A DNA stretch of 53,463 nucleotides, taken from positions 1-53,463 of the forward strand of contig SLQW01000105.1 of assembly GCA_007131295.1 (NCBI GenBank), in the 5' to 3' direction. This DNA comes from Pseudomonadales bacterium (GTDB lineage Bacteria; Pseudomonadota; Gammaproteobacteria; Pseudomonadales; Azotimanducaceae). The number at the start of each line of letters is the position of its first letter. The first letter of the stretch is position 1. Both the position numbers and the translations under genes were made by a program. Below are positions 24,431 through 35,000 of the stretch, one piece after another. The notes beneath the pieces are model-generated. The model was not told where the DNA came from. It ran no database searches and saw only the letters and a list, made by a program, of their open reading frames with translations.

Positions 24431-25609
24431 ATGATCGACGACAACGAGCGGCGTCACCGCCTCGCGACACGAGTTATTCACGCCGGTCAGGAACCGGACC
24501 CGAGCACCGGCGCCATCATGACGCCGATCTACGCCTCCTCCACCTACGTCCAGGCCAGTCCCGGCGTCCACAAGGGCTACGAGTACTCGCGCTCCCAGAA
24601 TCCGACGCGCATGGCCTATGAGCGCTGCGTCGCCGATCTCGAGGGCGGCCATGCCGGGTTCGCCTTCGCGTCTGGCATGGCGGCCACGGCGACGGTGCTG
24701 GAGCTACTCGATGCGGGCAGCCACGTCATCGCCATGGACGATCTTTACGGAGGCACCTGGCGGCTGTTCGAGCGGGTCCGGCGACGCTCGGCGGACCTCG
24801 ACTTCAGTTTCGTCGACCTCACCGTCGAAGGTGCCCTGGAGGCAGCGCTGACGCCTAAGAGTCGCATGATCTGGGTGGAATCCCCGACGAATCCCCTGTT
24901 GCGCATCGTCGACCTTGCGCGCATTGCCGCCTTCGCCCGCGAGCACGGGCTGCTCGCGGTGATGGACAACACCTTCGCGACCCCGATGCTGCAGCGACCG
25001 CTGGAACTCGGGTTCGACATTGTCGTGCACTCGGCGACGAAGTATCTGGGCGGCCACTCGGACGTGGTGGGCGGCATCGCCGTTGTCGCCGATCGGGACG
25101 ATCTCGCCGAGCGCATGGGTTTCCTGCAGAACTCGGTAGGCGCCGTAGCGAGCCCGTTCGACAGCTTCCTGGTGCTGCGCGGGATCAAAACGCTCGCTCT
25201 GCGCATGCAGGCCCACTGCGCCAACGCGCTTGAAGTGGCGCGTTGGCTCGAGGGGCATTCTGCTGTGGCCCGAGTGCTTTACCCTGGACTCGAGAGCCAT
25301 CCCCAGCACGCTCTTGCGACACGACAGATGCATGGTTTCGGCGGTATGGTCACCGCGATCCTGAAGGATGGAGAATACGCAGCGCGACGCATGCTCGAAC
25401 GCTGCAGGCTGTTTGCGCTGGCGGAGAGTCTCGGCGGTGTCGAGAGCCTGATCGAGCATCCTGGCATCATGACCCATGCCTCCGTGCCCGCGGAAACGCG
25501 TGCGGCGCTCGGCATCGACGACGGCCTGATCAGGCTGTCGGTGGGGGTGGAGGACATTGGCGATCTGCTTGCAGAGCTGGAATATGCATTGCCGGCGGGG
25601 GCTGGCTAG
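24431..25609 (+). CDS. Cystathionine gamma-lyase / gamma-synthase, PLP-dependent
   Basis: A 392-residue Cys/Met metabolism PLP enzyme. The N-terminal YEYSRSQNPTR block, FASGMAATATVLELL, VMDNTFATP and the PLP lysine Lys204 in SATKYLGGHSD are all in place, as is the C-terminal SLGGVESLIEHP. Gamma-lyase and gamma-synthase cannot be separated by motif alone. The neighbouring cystathionine beta-synthase favours gamma-lyase, releasing cysteine from cystathionine, and that is my preference. It starts 10 bases after the upstream gene and is certainly co-transcribed. Confidence 0.92.
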   Translation: MIDDNERRHRLATRVIHAGQEPDPSTGAIMTPIYASSTYVQASPGVHKGYEYSRSQNPTRMAYERCVADLEGGHAGFAFASGMAATATVLELLDAGSHVIAMDDLYGGTWRLFERVRRRSADLDFSFVDLTVEGALEAALTPKSRMIWVESPTNPLLRIVDLARIAAFAREHGLLAVMDNTFATPMLQRPLELGFDIVVHSATKYLGGHSDVVGGIAVVADRDDLAERMGFLQNSVGAVASPFDSFLVLRGIKTLALRMQAHCANALEVARWLEGHSAVARVLYPGLESHPQHALATRQMHGFGGMVTAILKDGEYAARRMLERCRLFALAESLGGVESLIEHPGIMTHASVPAETRAALGIDDGLIRLSVGVEDIGDLLAELEYALPAGAG

Positions 25610-25669
25610 CAGCATCCGGCCCGCACTGGACGGTTAGACTGGTCAGACACGATTAAGGAGGATCAAGCG

Positions 25670-26107
25670 ATGCGAGGATGTGCTTCGCGCGCAAGTATCA
25701 GGCGGCTGCTTTGCCTGGGCCTGTTCGCCACAATCACGCAATTCGCAGCTGCTGGCATGACTGCTGCGGACTATGGCATTCGTCTCGCCGACGACGTGGC
25801 CGCGGCCCTACCTCTGCCCCCGGGCCTTACTGTCGGCGGCCAGCGTCAGGTCTTGTCCACCTACTACGTCAACTTCACCTTTGATACGCCCTGGCCAGAG
25901 GTGCTCGAGTTCTTTGCCACACGGCTGGCGAGAGGCGGCTGGGAAATCATCTCCGAGGTGGCGCCCGAAGAGGCTTCGGGAGCGCGCGAGGCGTCCTGGA
26001 CAGCGAGGGGGCACGGCGTCGACATCGCCATCGATCTGCAGAGCTTCCGCCGCACCGACGGCGATCGCGGTGTCGGAGTGTTGCAGGTGCGTCCGATGCG
26101 GGACTGA
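25670..26107 (+). CDS. Small secreted protein of unknown function
   Basis: A 145-residue protein with an N-terminal signal peptide ending near AAAGM (about residue 29) and no recognised domain. The mature part has a FDTPWPEVLEFFATRLARGGWE stretch (split here as one helix-rich region) and ends in strands rich in Val. Its reading frame has clear high third-position GC and a very strong site, AAGGAGG, eight bases before ATG 25670, so it is probably real and well translated. It lies 60 bases after the transsulfuration pair and may share its message. Function unknown. Confidence 0.75.
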   Translation: MRGCASRASIRRLLCLGLFATITQFAAAGMTAADYGIRLADDVAAALPLPPGLTVGGQRQVLSTYYVNFTFDTPWPEVLEFFATRLARGGWEIISEVAPEEASGAREASWTARGHGVDIAIDLQSFRRTDGDRGVGVLQVRPMRD

Positions 26108-26167
26108 ATCCGCAGCGCAGACGCACGTTCGCGCTCTTGCGGGCGTTTCTGGAATCCTGATGCGCGG

Positions 26168-27559
26168 TCAGGCGCTGGCGGTGCGGCGGGACTTCAGGGC
26201 GCTGCCGGCGAGGGTTTTGCCGAGATCCCAGACCGCACCGCCGACCTGATGACTCTGTGCGATCACGTCGGTGACGCCGTCGGCGATCCACTGCCGATCG
26301 GCGTCACTGATGACCAGCGGCGGCAGCAGCTTGACCACGTTCAGGCCGCTGCCCGCAACCTGGGTGAGGATGCGGTGCTTCTTCAGGAGCGGGATGGTGA
26401 TGAGCTGGCAGAACAGGCCCTCGTTTGCGGTCTCGAGCAGCTTCCAGGCGGTGCGCAGTTTGAGGCTCTGCGGCCGACCGAACTCGAGGGCGAGCATGAG
26501 GCCCTTGCCGCGGACCGCGTGAAGGAATTCGAAACGGTCCACCAGCGCGGCGAATTCGCTCAACAGGTCCGCGCCCATGCGCTCCGCGTTTTCCACGAGA
26601 TGTTCGTTGTCGATGACGTCGAGGGTGGCGATGCCGGCCGCCATCGCGAGATCGTTCTTCGAGAACGTGGAGCCGTGGACGGCCGCACGTTCCATGCGGT
26701 CGAACAGGGCGTCGAACAGCTTGCGCCGCATCATCACCGCACCGGAGGGAATGAAACCGCCCGAGAGCGCCTTCGCCAGGCAGACGATGTCGGGTTCCAC
26801 ACCCCAGTGCTCCACCGCGAGGAAGCGGCCGGTCCGACCGAGCCCGGTCTGCACCTCGTCGGCAATGACCAGGGTGCCGTGCCTGCGGCAAAGGCGTGCG
26901 GCCTCGGGCAGGTAGTCGTCGTCGGGGACGAATACGCCATGGCCGATGATGGGTTCGAAGATGAAGGCGGCGACGTCGTTGCCGGCGAGCGCGCGCTCGA
27001 GCGCCGGCAGGTCGTTGAACGGCACGCGGATCATGCCCGGCAGGAGTTCGCCGAAGCCGTCGCGGAAGTACTCGTCACCGTTGACCGAGAGTGAGCCCAG
27101 AGTGAGGCCGTGAAAGCCGCGCTCGCAGTAGATCACCTTGGAACGGCCGGTGGAGCGGCGGGCAATCTTCAGGGCTGTTTCCACCGCTTCGGTGCCGGAA
27201 CTGCAGAAGAAGGCCTTGTCGAGCCCGGGCGGCATGCGCGCGGCGAGACGCTCGGCGAGGATACCGGCCAGGGTGGAGAGATCCATCTGCACCAGGTGGG
27301 CCAGGTTGGCGCGAAGCACGGATTCCAGCGCCGCGATCACCGTCGGATGATTGCGGCCAAGTGCGAACACGCCCCAACCGGAGAGCAGATCCAGATAGCG
27401 GTTGTTGTCGCGGTCGAAGAGGTAGGGACCTTCAGCGCGGACGTAGTCGATATCGAAACCGATGGTACGCAAAACCCGCACCATCTGATGGTTGAGATGG
27501 CGCTCGTGGAGGGTGAAGCGGTCGTCACCATGACTGGCGACGAGGCTGGCTACGTCCAT
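26168..27559 (-). CDS. Class III PLP aminotransferase
   Basis: A 463-residue aminotransferase of fold type I. It shows the GRNHPTVIAALESVL region, CSSGTEAVETALKIAR (PLP phosphate loop, 119-134), Asp234 in VIADEVQTGLGRTG, and the PLP lysine Lys263 in CLAKALSGGFIP. The group includes ornithine, putrescine, 4-aminobutyrate and acetylornithine aminotransferases; sequence does not decide. It is last in a long minus-strand run, 60 bases after the AtoE-like transporter, so the substrate may be a small acid or diamine linked to that transporter. Confidence 0.9.
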   Translation of the reverse strand: MDVASLVASHGDDRFTLHERHLNHQMVRVLRTIGFDIDYVRAEGPYLFDRDNNRYLDLLSGWGVFALGRNHPTVIAALESVLRANLAHLVQMDLSTLAGILAERLAARMPPGLDKAFFCSSGTEAVETALKIARRSTGRSKVIYCERGFHGLTLGSLSVNGDEYFRDGFGELLPGMIRVPFNDLPALERALAGNDVAAFIFEPIIGHGVFVPDDDYLPEAARLCRRHGTLVIADEVQTGLGRTGRFLAVEHWGVEPDIVCLAKALSGGFIPSGAVMMRRKLFDALFDRMERAAVHGSTFSKNDLAMAAGIATLDVIDNEHLVENAERMGADLLSEFAALVDRFEFLHAVRGKGLMLALEFGRPQSLKLRTAWKLLETANEGLFCQLITIPLLKKHRILTQVAGSGLNVVKLLPPLVISDADRQWIADGVTDVIAQSHQVGGAVWDLGKTLAGSALKSRRTASA

Positions 27560-27619
27560 GCTGGGTTCTCCGCCGATCGCGTTGCATTTTCGCCCGTGAC
27601 CATCACGGCGGCAATCGAC

Positions 27620-28948
27620 TCAGGTGAGCACCCCCACCAGCAGCAGCCCGACGCCAAACAGCAGCCCGCTTGCAACGAATGTTACGAAGCAGTAGCCGAG
27701 TACGCTGCGCATGGCGATGCCGGCGATGGCCAGGAGCGGAATCGTCCAGAACGGCTGGATCAGGTTCGACCACTGATCTCCGTAGGCCACACCCATCACC
27801 ACCTGCGGGATCGGCACGTCCAAAGTCTTCGCCGCCTCAATGAAGATCGGCCCCTGCACCACCCACTGGCCGCCGCCGGAAGGGACAAAGAAGTTCACCA
27901 GGCCACCGGAGATGAAAGCCCAGAACGGCAACGTTTCGGGGGTGGCGATACGAACGAAGAAGTCGGACATCACGAACACCAGGCCGCTACCGGCCATCAG
28001 GCCCATGATGCCGGCATAGAACGGGTACTGGAGCATGATCGGCCCGAGCGTCGAGCCGGCCCGGGTGATCAGACGGACATAATGAACGGGAGAACGGGCC
28101 AGCAGCAGACCTGCTGCGAGAAAGCTCCAGTTCACCACGTTCAGGTTCAGCATGAAGCCCTCGCGGGCGAAGAACCGCATCAGCCATAGCAGCAGGAGCG
28201 CACCGATCAGCAGCGTCGGCAACCGCCACTGCTCCAGCCACTGGCCCGGCGATGCCGGCGGCCGCTCGGGCACTTCCTCCACCTTATGCAGATGCTCCGG
28301 TAGCGGGGTGGTCCTGCCAGGCCGCATGCGGGCGCAGATCAGCGCGATCACCGGGACGACGACCGCTGCGATGACGAGATTCCAGGGCGCGAAGATCGTT
28401 TCCGTGACCGGGATCACGCCGGTTGCGGCCTCCATGGCGTGTCCGGGCGTGGCCACGAACAGCGATGCCGAGCCGGAATAGCCCATGTGCCAGACCACGA
28501 AGCCGGAGTAGGCCGAGGCCACCAGCAGCGGATAGTCCAGATCCAGACCCCGACGCGCGCCCTCCCGCGCGACCTCACCGGCGAGCAGTGCACCGGCCGC
28601 GAGCCCAAAAGACCAGGCGATCAGGCTGGCCGCACTGGTGGCCACCGCCACGGTGAAGTAGGCGGCAAACGCCGTACGCGGCAGCGAGGCGACACCGGCC
28701 AGGAGTTTGCGCACCGCGTCGGTGTGCGCGAGCGCGTGGGCGAGCACGAGCGTGAGGGCGATCTGGGTGGTAAAAGCAAGGAGACCGGAAAGTCCGTCAC
28801 CCCACAGGTCCACCGCCTCCAGCGGGCCGGTATCCGTCAACGCCACCGCCAAGAGGAACGTGAGCAGCGTCAACGCAATGGCGAAGACATAAGCGTCGGG
28901 ATACCAGCGCCCCACCAGATTGACGAAGGGGCGGGCGAAACGTTCCAA
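27620..28948 (-). CDS. AtoE-like short-chain fatty-acid transporter
   Basis: A 442-residue integral membrane protein matching the AtoE family (E. coli AtoE has 440), which takes up short-chain fatty acids. Family segments visible are RWYPDAYVFAIALTLLTF, SLIAWSFGLAAGALLAGEVA, SAYSGFVVWHMGYSGSASL, FVPSGGGQWVVQGPIF and AYGDQWSNLIQPFW. The start is TTG 28948; the N-terminus aligns with AtoE from there and there is no good ribosome site. It lies 3 bases after the stop of the 59-aa ORF, which would allow coupling. Short-chain acids as substrate is a family-level inference. Confidence 0.9.
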   Translation of the reverse strand: MERFARPFVNLVGRWYPDAYVFAIALTLLTFLLAVALTDTGPLEAVDLWGDGLSGLLAFTTQIALTLVLAHALAHTDAVRKLLAGVASLPRTAFAAYFTVAVATSAASLIAWSFGLAAGALLAGEVAREGARRGLDLDYPLLVASAYSGFVVWHMGYSGSASLFVATPGHAMEAATGVIPVTETIFAPWNLVIAAVVVPVIALICARMRPGRTTPLPEHLHKVEEVPERPPASPGQWLEQWRLPTLLIGALLLLWLMRFFAREGFMLNLNVVNWSFLAAGLLLARSPVHYVRLITRAGSTLGPIMLQYPFYAGIMGLMAGSGLVFVMSDFFVRIATPETLPFWAFISGGLVNFFVPSGGGQWVVQGPIFIEAAKTLDVPIPQVVMGVAYGDQWSNLIQPFWTIPLLAIAGIAMRSVLGYCFVTFVASGLLFGVGLLLVGVLT

Positions 28949-28951
28949 GGT

Positions 28952-29131
28952 CTACAGGCGCCAGTCCGAGCCCACCATGCCGCGCCGTCGGTCGGGCCAG
29001 CGCGGAGACAGCATCTCCACCAGCGCCATCAGATCCAGCCAACGCTCGAAAGTACTCGGCGCATTGCGCCTGCGAATACCGCCATCGGCGGCGATGGGCG
29101 CATCAGGTTTCGAGAGCAGCGAGCAGATCAT
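28952..29131 (-). CDS. Possible 59-residue small protein between NTase and AtoE-like genes
   Basis: An open frame of 59 codons starts at ATG 29131, inside the end of the nucleotidyltransferase gene (29-bp overlap), and stops 3 bases before the transporter's TTG. It fills the otherwise empty 154-bp gap. Codons are GC-rich at third positions as in its neighbours, and the product has an amphipathic core TFERWLDLMALVEML followed by SPRWP. I do not recognise a family; it may be an accessory of the nucleotidyltransferase. No strong ribosome site is visible. It could also be chance, so confidence is moderate. Confidence 0.45.
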   Translation of the reverse strand: MICSLLSKPDAPIAADGGIRRRNAPSTFERWLDLMALVEMLSPRWPDRRRGMVGSDWRL

Positions 29132-29633
29132 CGAGTAGTGATTCCCGTTCGAAGAGAATGAAGTAGTCGCGGACTCGCTGCATGTTGAGGGAGTCGCGAT
29201 TGGCGTGCAAAAGCGAGCGCATGTCCTCGAGGTCCCGCGCCCTATCGGGATCGTTGCAATAGCTCTGCAGCTTGAAAGCGATCAGGCCCTCGGCGCTGAC
29301 GACCCGCAGCTCTCCGAGCGGCGTGTCACGCAACTCGGCGCCGGCGAGAATATGGCGAGCAGCGGAGCGATGGGCGTAGAGCAGATCGAGCCCTTCGTCG
29401 ACACGCTCGTAATTGGCCGCCTCCACGCTGCGATGAATGCAATCGTAGCCCAGAGATTGCAGTTTCGTGTGGGCGCGATCCGCGTCGGCCGCATCGATGA
29501 GCAGATCGACATCCTGGGTCGCACGAACCACGCCGTGGGCGGCCAGCGCGAGGCCACCAATCAGGGCGGGCGGCGGATCACACTCGGAGAGCGCATCGAG
29601 CGCTTCCCTAAGCTGTTCGACCAAGCGCGACAT
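29103..29633 (-). CDS. Nucleotidyltransferase-like protein (AbiEii/AbiGii-type fold)
   Basis: A 176-residue protein with a minimal nucleotidyltransferase core: IGGLALAAHG (glycine motif, about 25-34) followed by TQDVDLLI (the DxD metal pair) and a later GLIAFKLQSY segment. Related proteins act as tRNA- or protein-nucleotidylating toxins or antitoxin partners, or as aminoglycoside-type nucleotidyltransferases. No typical partner such as a HEPN or AbiEi protein is adjacent. ATG 29633 directly follows the beta-glucosidase stop, so it lies in that message. Function not settled. Confidence 0.78.
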   Translation of the reverse strand: MSRLVEQLREALDALSECDPPPALIGGLALAAHGVVRATQDVDLLIDAADADRAHTKLQSLGYDCIHRSVEAANYERVDEGLDLLYAHRSAARHILAGAELRDTPLGELRVVSAEGLIAFKLQSYCNDPDRARDLEDMRSLLHANRDSLNMQRVRDYFILFERESLLDDLLAALET

Positions 29634-31997
29634 TCAGTTCAGCTCCACTTCCGTAGCCAGACGCAGCTCGCTCGCCGAGAATCCTGCCAGCAGACGATGG
29701 CGGCCCGGCTCCAGCCGGAATTGGCCTGCCTGCGGGTCGAAGCCGGTCAACGCAGAGAGCGGAATGGAAAAAGCGACCTCGGCCTCGGCACCCGCCTCCA
29801 GCGTTAACTTGCGAAAGGCGCAGAGCGCCTTCGGCGGTCGTGCGGACGCGGCAACCGGCGGCGCGTTGTAAACCTGCACCACCGTGCTCCCGCGGCGCAA
29901 GCCGGTGTTACGCAAGCGCATGACCCAGTGCACCGCCTCACCCTCGACGCTGGCCGCTGCCGTCTCCACCAGTTCGAAAGTGGTATAGCCGAGGCCATGA
30001 CCGAACGGAAACGCCGGTGCCAGGTGCCGCGCGTCGTAGCCGCGATAGCCCATGAACAGGCCTTCGCCGTAGCGAACCTCGCCGAACTCGCCGGGATAGT
30101 TGAACAGCGCCGGATGGTCCTCGTAGCGGTCCGGGAACGTGGTGGGCAGGCGCCCGCCGGGCTCGGCCTCGCCGGTGAGGACGGCGGCGAGTGCGGCGGC
30201 GAAACCTTCACCCGGATACCAGACCTGCAGCACCGCCTTGACGCTGTGGATCCAGTCGCCCATGGCAATCGGCGAGCCGGCATTGAGCACCACCACCGTG
30301 CGCGGATTCGCCGCAGCCACGCGGCGGATGAGTTCCACCTGACGGCCAGGAAGGTTCATGTCCACGCGATCCGAACCTTCGGTTTCCCACTCACCATTGA
30401 GACCGACCACAAGCACCGCCGTATCCGCCGTGGCGGCAGCGGCCACGGCCTCGGCCATCAGATCTCCCGGCTCGGGCTCGAGCACACCGATACGCACGCC
30501 GCCGAACCGCGGTCGCGTCTCGCGACTGTATTCGACGCGGATCTCGAGCGGCTGGCCCGCGACACAGTCGAATGCGGCGATGCGCTCATCAGAGCCCGCG
30601 CCGAAGTAGGTCGTGCCTGACTGCCAGCCGTCCCAGTTGTCCACCACCAGAGCGTCGTCGATGAACAGGCGGGAGAGTCCGGCACTGATCAGGGAGAATT
30701 CATGGCGGCCCGTGACGCTCGGCGTGAAGGTGGTGGTCAAGCGCGCGCTGAAGTCTTCCGGCAGGTTGCTGCGGCCGAAGAACACCAACTCGCTGCGTTT
30801 GGGGTGGGTAATCGCCACCGCTTCACCGGCAAACTCGAAGCCAGCGAAAAATTCTGCCCGCCAGCCGTTGGTTCGCATCAGCGGCAGGTAGCGGTGGGCA
30901 CGACAGCCCGGGTGCAGGTCGACATCGAACGGCAGCGCCTGCGCCAGCGATCCCCGCGGTCGGGCATTCACCCGGCTCGAGCCGCCGCCCTGGATCTGCG
31001 GATCAGCGGCGTTCGGTCCGATCAGCGCCAGCGAACGGATACCGCTGAGCGGCAGGATGTGGCCGTCGTTCTTCAGGAGCACCATGCCCGTGATGGCCGC
31101 ACGCGTAGCCAGTTCGCCGTGGTCGCTGCTGCGCTCGGCCGCGTGCTCCGGGCGCTCCATGCGTCCGGTACGCTCCATGAGCCGCAGCTGCCGCCGGACC
31201 TTATCGTCCAGCACCGGTTCCGACACCAGACCGCGCTCCACCGCGGCCCGCAGCTTCTCGCCCATGTGCTGCCCGGGACCAGGCATCTCCAGATCGAGAC
31301 CGGCCAGGGCCGGTGGCACCGTGTCATAGGTGCCGCCCCAGTCCGAGATGACGACGCCGTCGAAGCCCCACTCACCCTTAAGAATGTCCCTGAGGAGAGC
31401 CTTGCTCGAGGAGCAGTAGATTCCGTTCAGGCGATTGTAAGCCGACATCACGCTCCAGGCTCCTGCCTCGCGAATCGCGCGCTCGAACGGCAGCAGGTAG
31501 AGCTCTCGGAGGGTGCGCGGGTCCACCACCGAACTGATGGAATGGCGATGGAACTCGGACTCGTTACAGGCGAAGTGCTTGAGGCAGACGGCGACCCCTG
31601 CACCCTGAACCGCTCGGGTATAGGCGCAGGCGAGTTCCGCAGTCAGAAAAGGATCTTCCGAGTAACACTCGAAATTACGCCCCGCCAGCGGCGTCCGCTG
31701 CAGGTTGATGGTGGGACCGAGCAGAACGTCCACGTCCTTGTCCCGGCACTCGTCGGCCAGCGCCCGCCCCACCTCAGCGATGAGCTCGGTATCCCAGCTC
31801 GCCCCGAGTGCGACACCCACCGGGAAGCAGGTTCCGCGGGTGCCGCTGTCGCCGCGCACGCCGTTGGGGCCGTCGGACATCTTGAAGGCGGGAATACCGA
31901 GCCGCGGAATCGCAGTGGACGTCCAAAGCGTTGCGCCCGAACACATGGCGACCTTCTCGTCGAGGGTCATCCGCGAGATCAGGTCGTCGAAGTCCAT
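29634..31997 (-). CDS. Glycoside hydrolase family 3 beta-glucosidase with PA14 domain
   Basis: A 787-residue exo-acting glycosidase. The GH3 barrel has KMSDGPNGVRG near 39-49, CLKHFACNE at 138-146, and the nucleophile Asp219 in VVISDWGGTYD. The second GH3 domain follows (MVLLKNDGHILPL), interrupted by a PA14 module (about residues 365-505, VTGRHEFSLISAGLSRLFIDD), and a fibronectin-like C-terminal domain completes it, as in yeast-type BglI and DesR. No signal peptide is visible at ATG 31997, so it is probably cytoplasmic. It starts 4 bases after the RND pump stop. The sugar substrate is unknown. Confidence 0.92.
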   Translation of the reverse strand: MDFDDLISRMTLDEKVAMCSGATLWTSTAIPRLGIPAFKMSDGPNGVRGDSGTRGTCFPVGVALGASWDTELIAEVGRALADECRDKDVDVLLGPTINLQRTPLAGRNFECYSEDPFLTAELACAYTRAVQGAGVAVCLKHFACNESEFHRHSISSVVDPRTLRELYLLPFERAIREAGAWSVMSAYNRLNGIYCSSSKALLRDILKGEWGFDGVVISDWGGTYDTVPPALAGLDLEMPGPGQHMGEKLRAAVERGLVSEPVLDDKVRRQLRLMERTGRMERPEHAAERSSDHGELATRAAITGMVLLKNDGHILPLSGIRSLALIGPNAADPQIQGGGSSRVNARPRGSLAQALPFDVDLHPGCRAHRYLPLMRTNGWRAEFFAGFEFAGEAVAITHPKRSELVFFGRSNLPEDFSARLTTTFTPSVTGRHEFSLISAGLSRLFIDDALVVDNWDGWQSGTTYFGAGSDERIAAFDCVAGQPLEIRVEYSRETRPRFGGVRIGVLEPEPGDLMAEAVAAAATADTAVLVVGLNGEWETEGSDRVDMNLPGRQVELIRRVAAANPRTVVVLNAGSPIAMGDWIHSVKAVLQVWYPGEGFAAALAAVLTGEAEPGGRLPTTFPDRYEDHPALFNYPGEFGEVRYGEGLFMGYRGYDARHLAPAFPFGHGLGYTTFELVETAAASVEGEAVHWVMRLRNTGLRRGSTVVQVYNAPPVAASARPPKALCAFRKLTLEAGAEAEVAFSIPLSALTGFDPQAGQFRLEPGRHRLLAGFSASELRLATEVELN

Positions 31998-32001
31998 ACG
32001 C

Positions 32002-35000
32002 TCAGCGCGCCTTGTCGGAGGGTGCTCCCTGCAGCGTACCACCTCCACCCGCTCGAGCGCTGCGGGCGCGCTGATCGGCCTCACTCAGCTCCTCGAGTTC
32101 CTGGGAAACGGCGTCCGGACTCCTCGTGAACCGCGCCAGCATCTGATAGAACGCCGGCACCACGCCGAGCGTGAGGAAGGTGGCGAACAGCACGCCGGAG
32201 AACACCACCACACCGATGGCCTCGCGGCTGGCCGCACCAGCACCGCCGCCAATAATGAGTGGCGTGACGCCCACAGCAGTGGAGATGGCAGTCATGACGA
32301 TGGGGCGCAGACGCAGCCGGGCAGCCTCGCGAATGGCCTGCTCGATGGTCCGTCCTGCATCCCTGAGCTGATTGGCAAACTCGACGATGAGGATGCCGTT
32401 CTTGGCCGCGAGCCCCACCATCATGACGATGCCGATCTGGCTGTATACGTTCAGCGTCGCGCCCATGAGGAACAGTCCGAGCAGCGCACCGGCGACTGCC
32501 AGCGGCACGGTGGCCATGATGATCACCGGATGGACGAAGCTCTCGAACTGGGCGGCCAGCACCAGGAACACGATGAGCAGCGCAAGTCCGAACGTGATCA
32601 ACATGCCGCTGCTGGCGTCGCGGAACTCGCGCGACTGCCCCCGATAATCGATCCGTGCGATGGCCGGCAGCTCTTCCGCGGCGATGCGCTCCATGTAGTC
32701 GAGTGCCTCACCGAGCGGATAGCCCGGCGCCAGGTTCGCCGAGATGGTGATCGATCGCAGCCGGTTGAAACGATTCAGGGCACCCGCCTCGCCGCGCTCA
32801 GTGAAGGTGACCAGGGACGAAAGCGGCACCAGTTCGCCGCTGATGTCGGAGCGAACGTAGATGTTGTTGATGTCCTGAGGCGTGGAGCGCTCGGCGCGAT
32901 CGGCCTGCAGGATGACGTCGTACTCTTCACCGCGGTCGATGTAGGTGGTGACGCGGCGCGAACCAAGCATGGTCTCGAGGGTGCGTCCGACCGTGGAGAT
33001 GGACACGCCGAGATCCGCGGCCCGGTCACGGTCGACCTCGATGATCAGCTGCGGCTTCACCTCCCGGTAGTCGGAATCCAGGTTCAACAGACGCTCGTTC
33101 TCACTGGCCCGCTCCATCAGCCGGTCACGCCAATCCGCGAGCTGTTCGTAGGTGTCGCCACCGATGACGAACTGCAGTTCGGTGGCGAAGCCGCGCTGGC
33201 CGAGACCACCCGGCTGAATCGGGAAGGCGCGAACGCCGGAGATCTGACTGAAGCGGCCGAACATCTCGCCGATGATCTCGTTCGCGGAGCGATCGCGATT
33301 GCCCCAGGTCTCCAACGACACGATCGCAATGCCGTTGTTCACATCGGCCCCTGAGCCGAAGCGCGGGACGCTGGTGAGCACCCGGTAGGCCTCGCCGCGC
33401 TCGAGCAACTCGAGCAGTGGTGCCTCCACCTCACGCATGTAGCGCTGGGAATACTCGAAACTGGCGCCCTCCGGGGCATTCATCAAAACGAAGAAGCTGG
33501 AGCGGTCCTCCTGCGGCGCGTACTCGCTGGGCACCATGCGGAACAGCTGGCCGCCGGCAAGCACGACCGCGATGAGCGCGAGGATCACCATGGACGGATG
33601 CTTCAGGAGCCAGTCCAGGGAGCTCGAATAGTGGTCCGCGAAGAAGTTGAAGGCGCGATCGACGTAATGCGTCAAGCCGGAGCGGGCCGTGTCCGCCGAC
33701 AGCAGCTTCGAGGACATCATCGGCGTCAGCGTCAGTGCGACCAGACTCGAGAACACCACGGCGCCCGCCAGCGCCAGGGCGAACTCGGAGAACAGCCGGC
33801 CGAGATTGCCTTCCATGAAGGCGATGGGTACGAAAACCGCGACCAGCACCGCCGTAGTCGCAATCACCGCGAAGCCCACCTGCCGTGCGCCCTTGTAGGC
33901 CGCAAGCAGCGGCGGTTCGCCCTTCTCCACCCGCCGGTAGATGTTCTCGAGCACGACGATGGCATCGTCCACCACCAGGCCGATAGCCAGCACCAGGGCC
34001 AGGAGGGTGAGCAGATTAACCGAGAAATCCATCGCATAGAGGAAGATGAACGCCGCCGTCAGCGAAACCGGCACGGTCAACGCCGGGATGATCATGGCGC
34101 GCACGCTGCCGAGGAACAGATAGATCACCAGGATCACCAGCCCGGTGGCGATCATCAGCGTGCGGTAGACCTCGAAGATCGCGCTCTCGATGTAGATGGA
34201 GGCGTCGTAGCCGTAGACGATCTCCATGCCTTCCGGGAGCCCAGCGCTGATCAGCGCGAGCTCGTCCTTCACCGCATTCGCGGTATCGAGCACGTTCGCC
34301 ACCGCCTGCGCGGCGATACCGAGGCCTACCGTCGCCGCCGCATTCGCGCGCAGTTCGCTGCGTTCGTTCTCCGGACCCACCTCCACCCGGGCCACGTCAC
34401 CGAGGCGGACCAGATAGCCGTCGTCACCGCGGCGCAGCACGAGCTGGCGAAAGTCGTCAGCCTGCGCAAAGCTGCGCAGCACGCGGACCGTGAACTCCCG
34501 TTCCCGGGACTCCACCCGGCCCGCAGGCAGCTCCAGATTCTCCCGCCGCAGCGCCGTCTCAACGTCGGCAGAGGTGAGGCCTCGCGCCGCCATGGCCTCG
34601 CGGTCGAGCCAGACCCGCATGGCGAAGCGGCGCTCGCCGCCAATGTTGACCCGGGCCACACCCTGGACCATGGCGAGGCGGTCCTGGATGAAGCGATTGG
34701 CGTAGTCCGAGAGCTCGAGCTGATTCATGCGATCGCTGGACAGCGACACCCACATGATCTGCTGGGTGTTGGTATCGGCCTTGGCGATCTGCGGTGGATC
34801 CGCCTCGTCGGGCAGCTGGTTCATTACCCGCGAGACGCGGTCGCGAACGTCGTTGGCCGCGGCGTCGATGTCGCGGCCAACGTCGAATTCCACGGTGATG
34901 TTCGAGATGCCGTCGCGACTCTCCGACGACACGGTGCGGATGCCCTCGACGCCGGCAATGGAGTTCTCGAGCAACTGCGTGATGCGCGTCTCGACAACCT

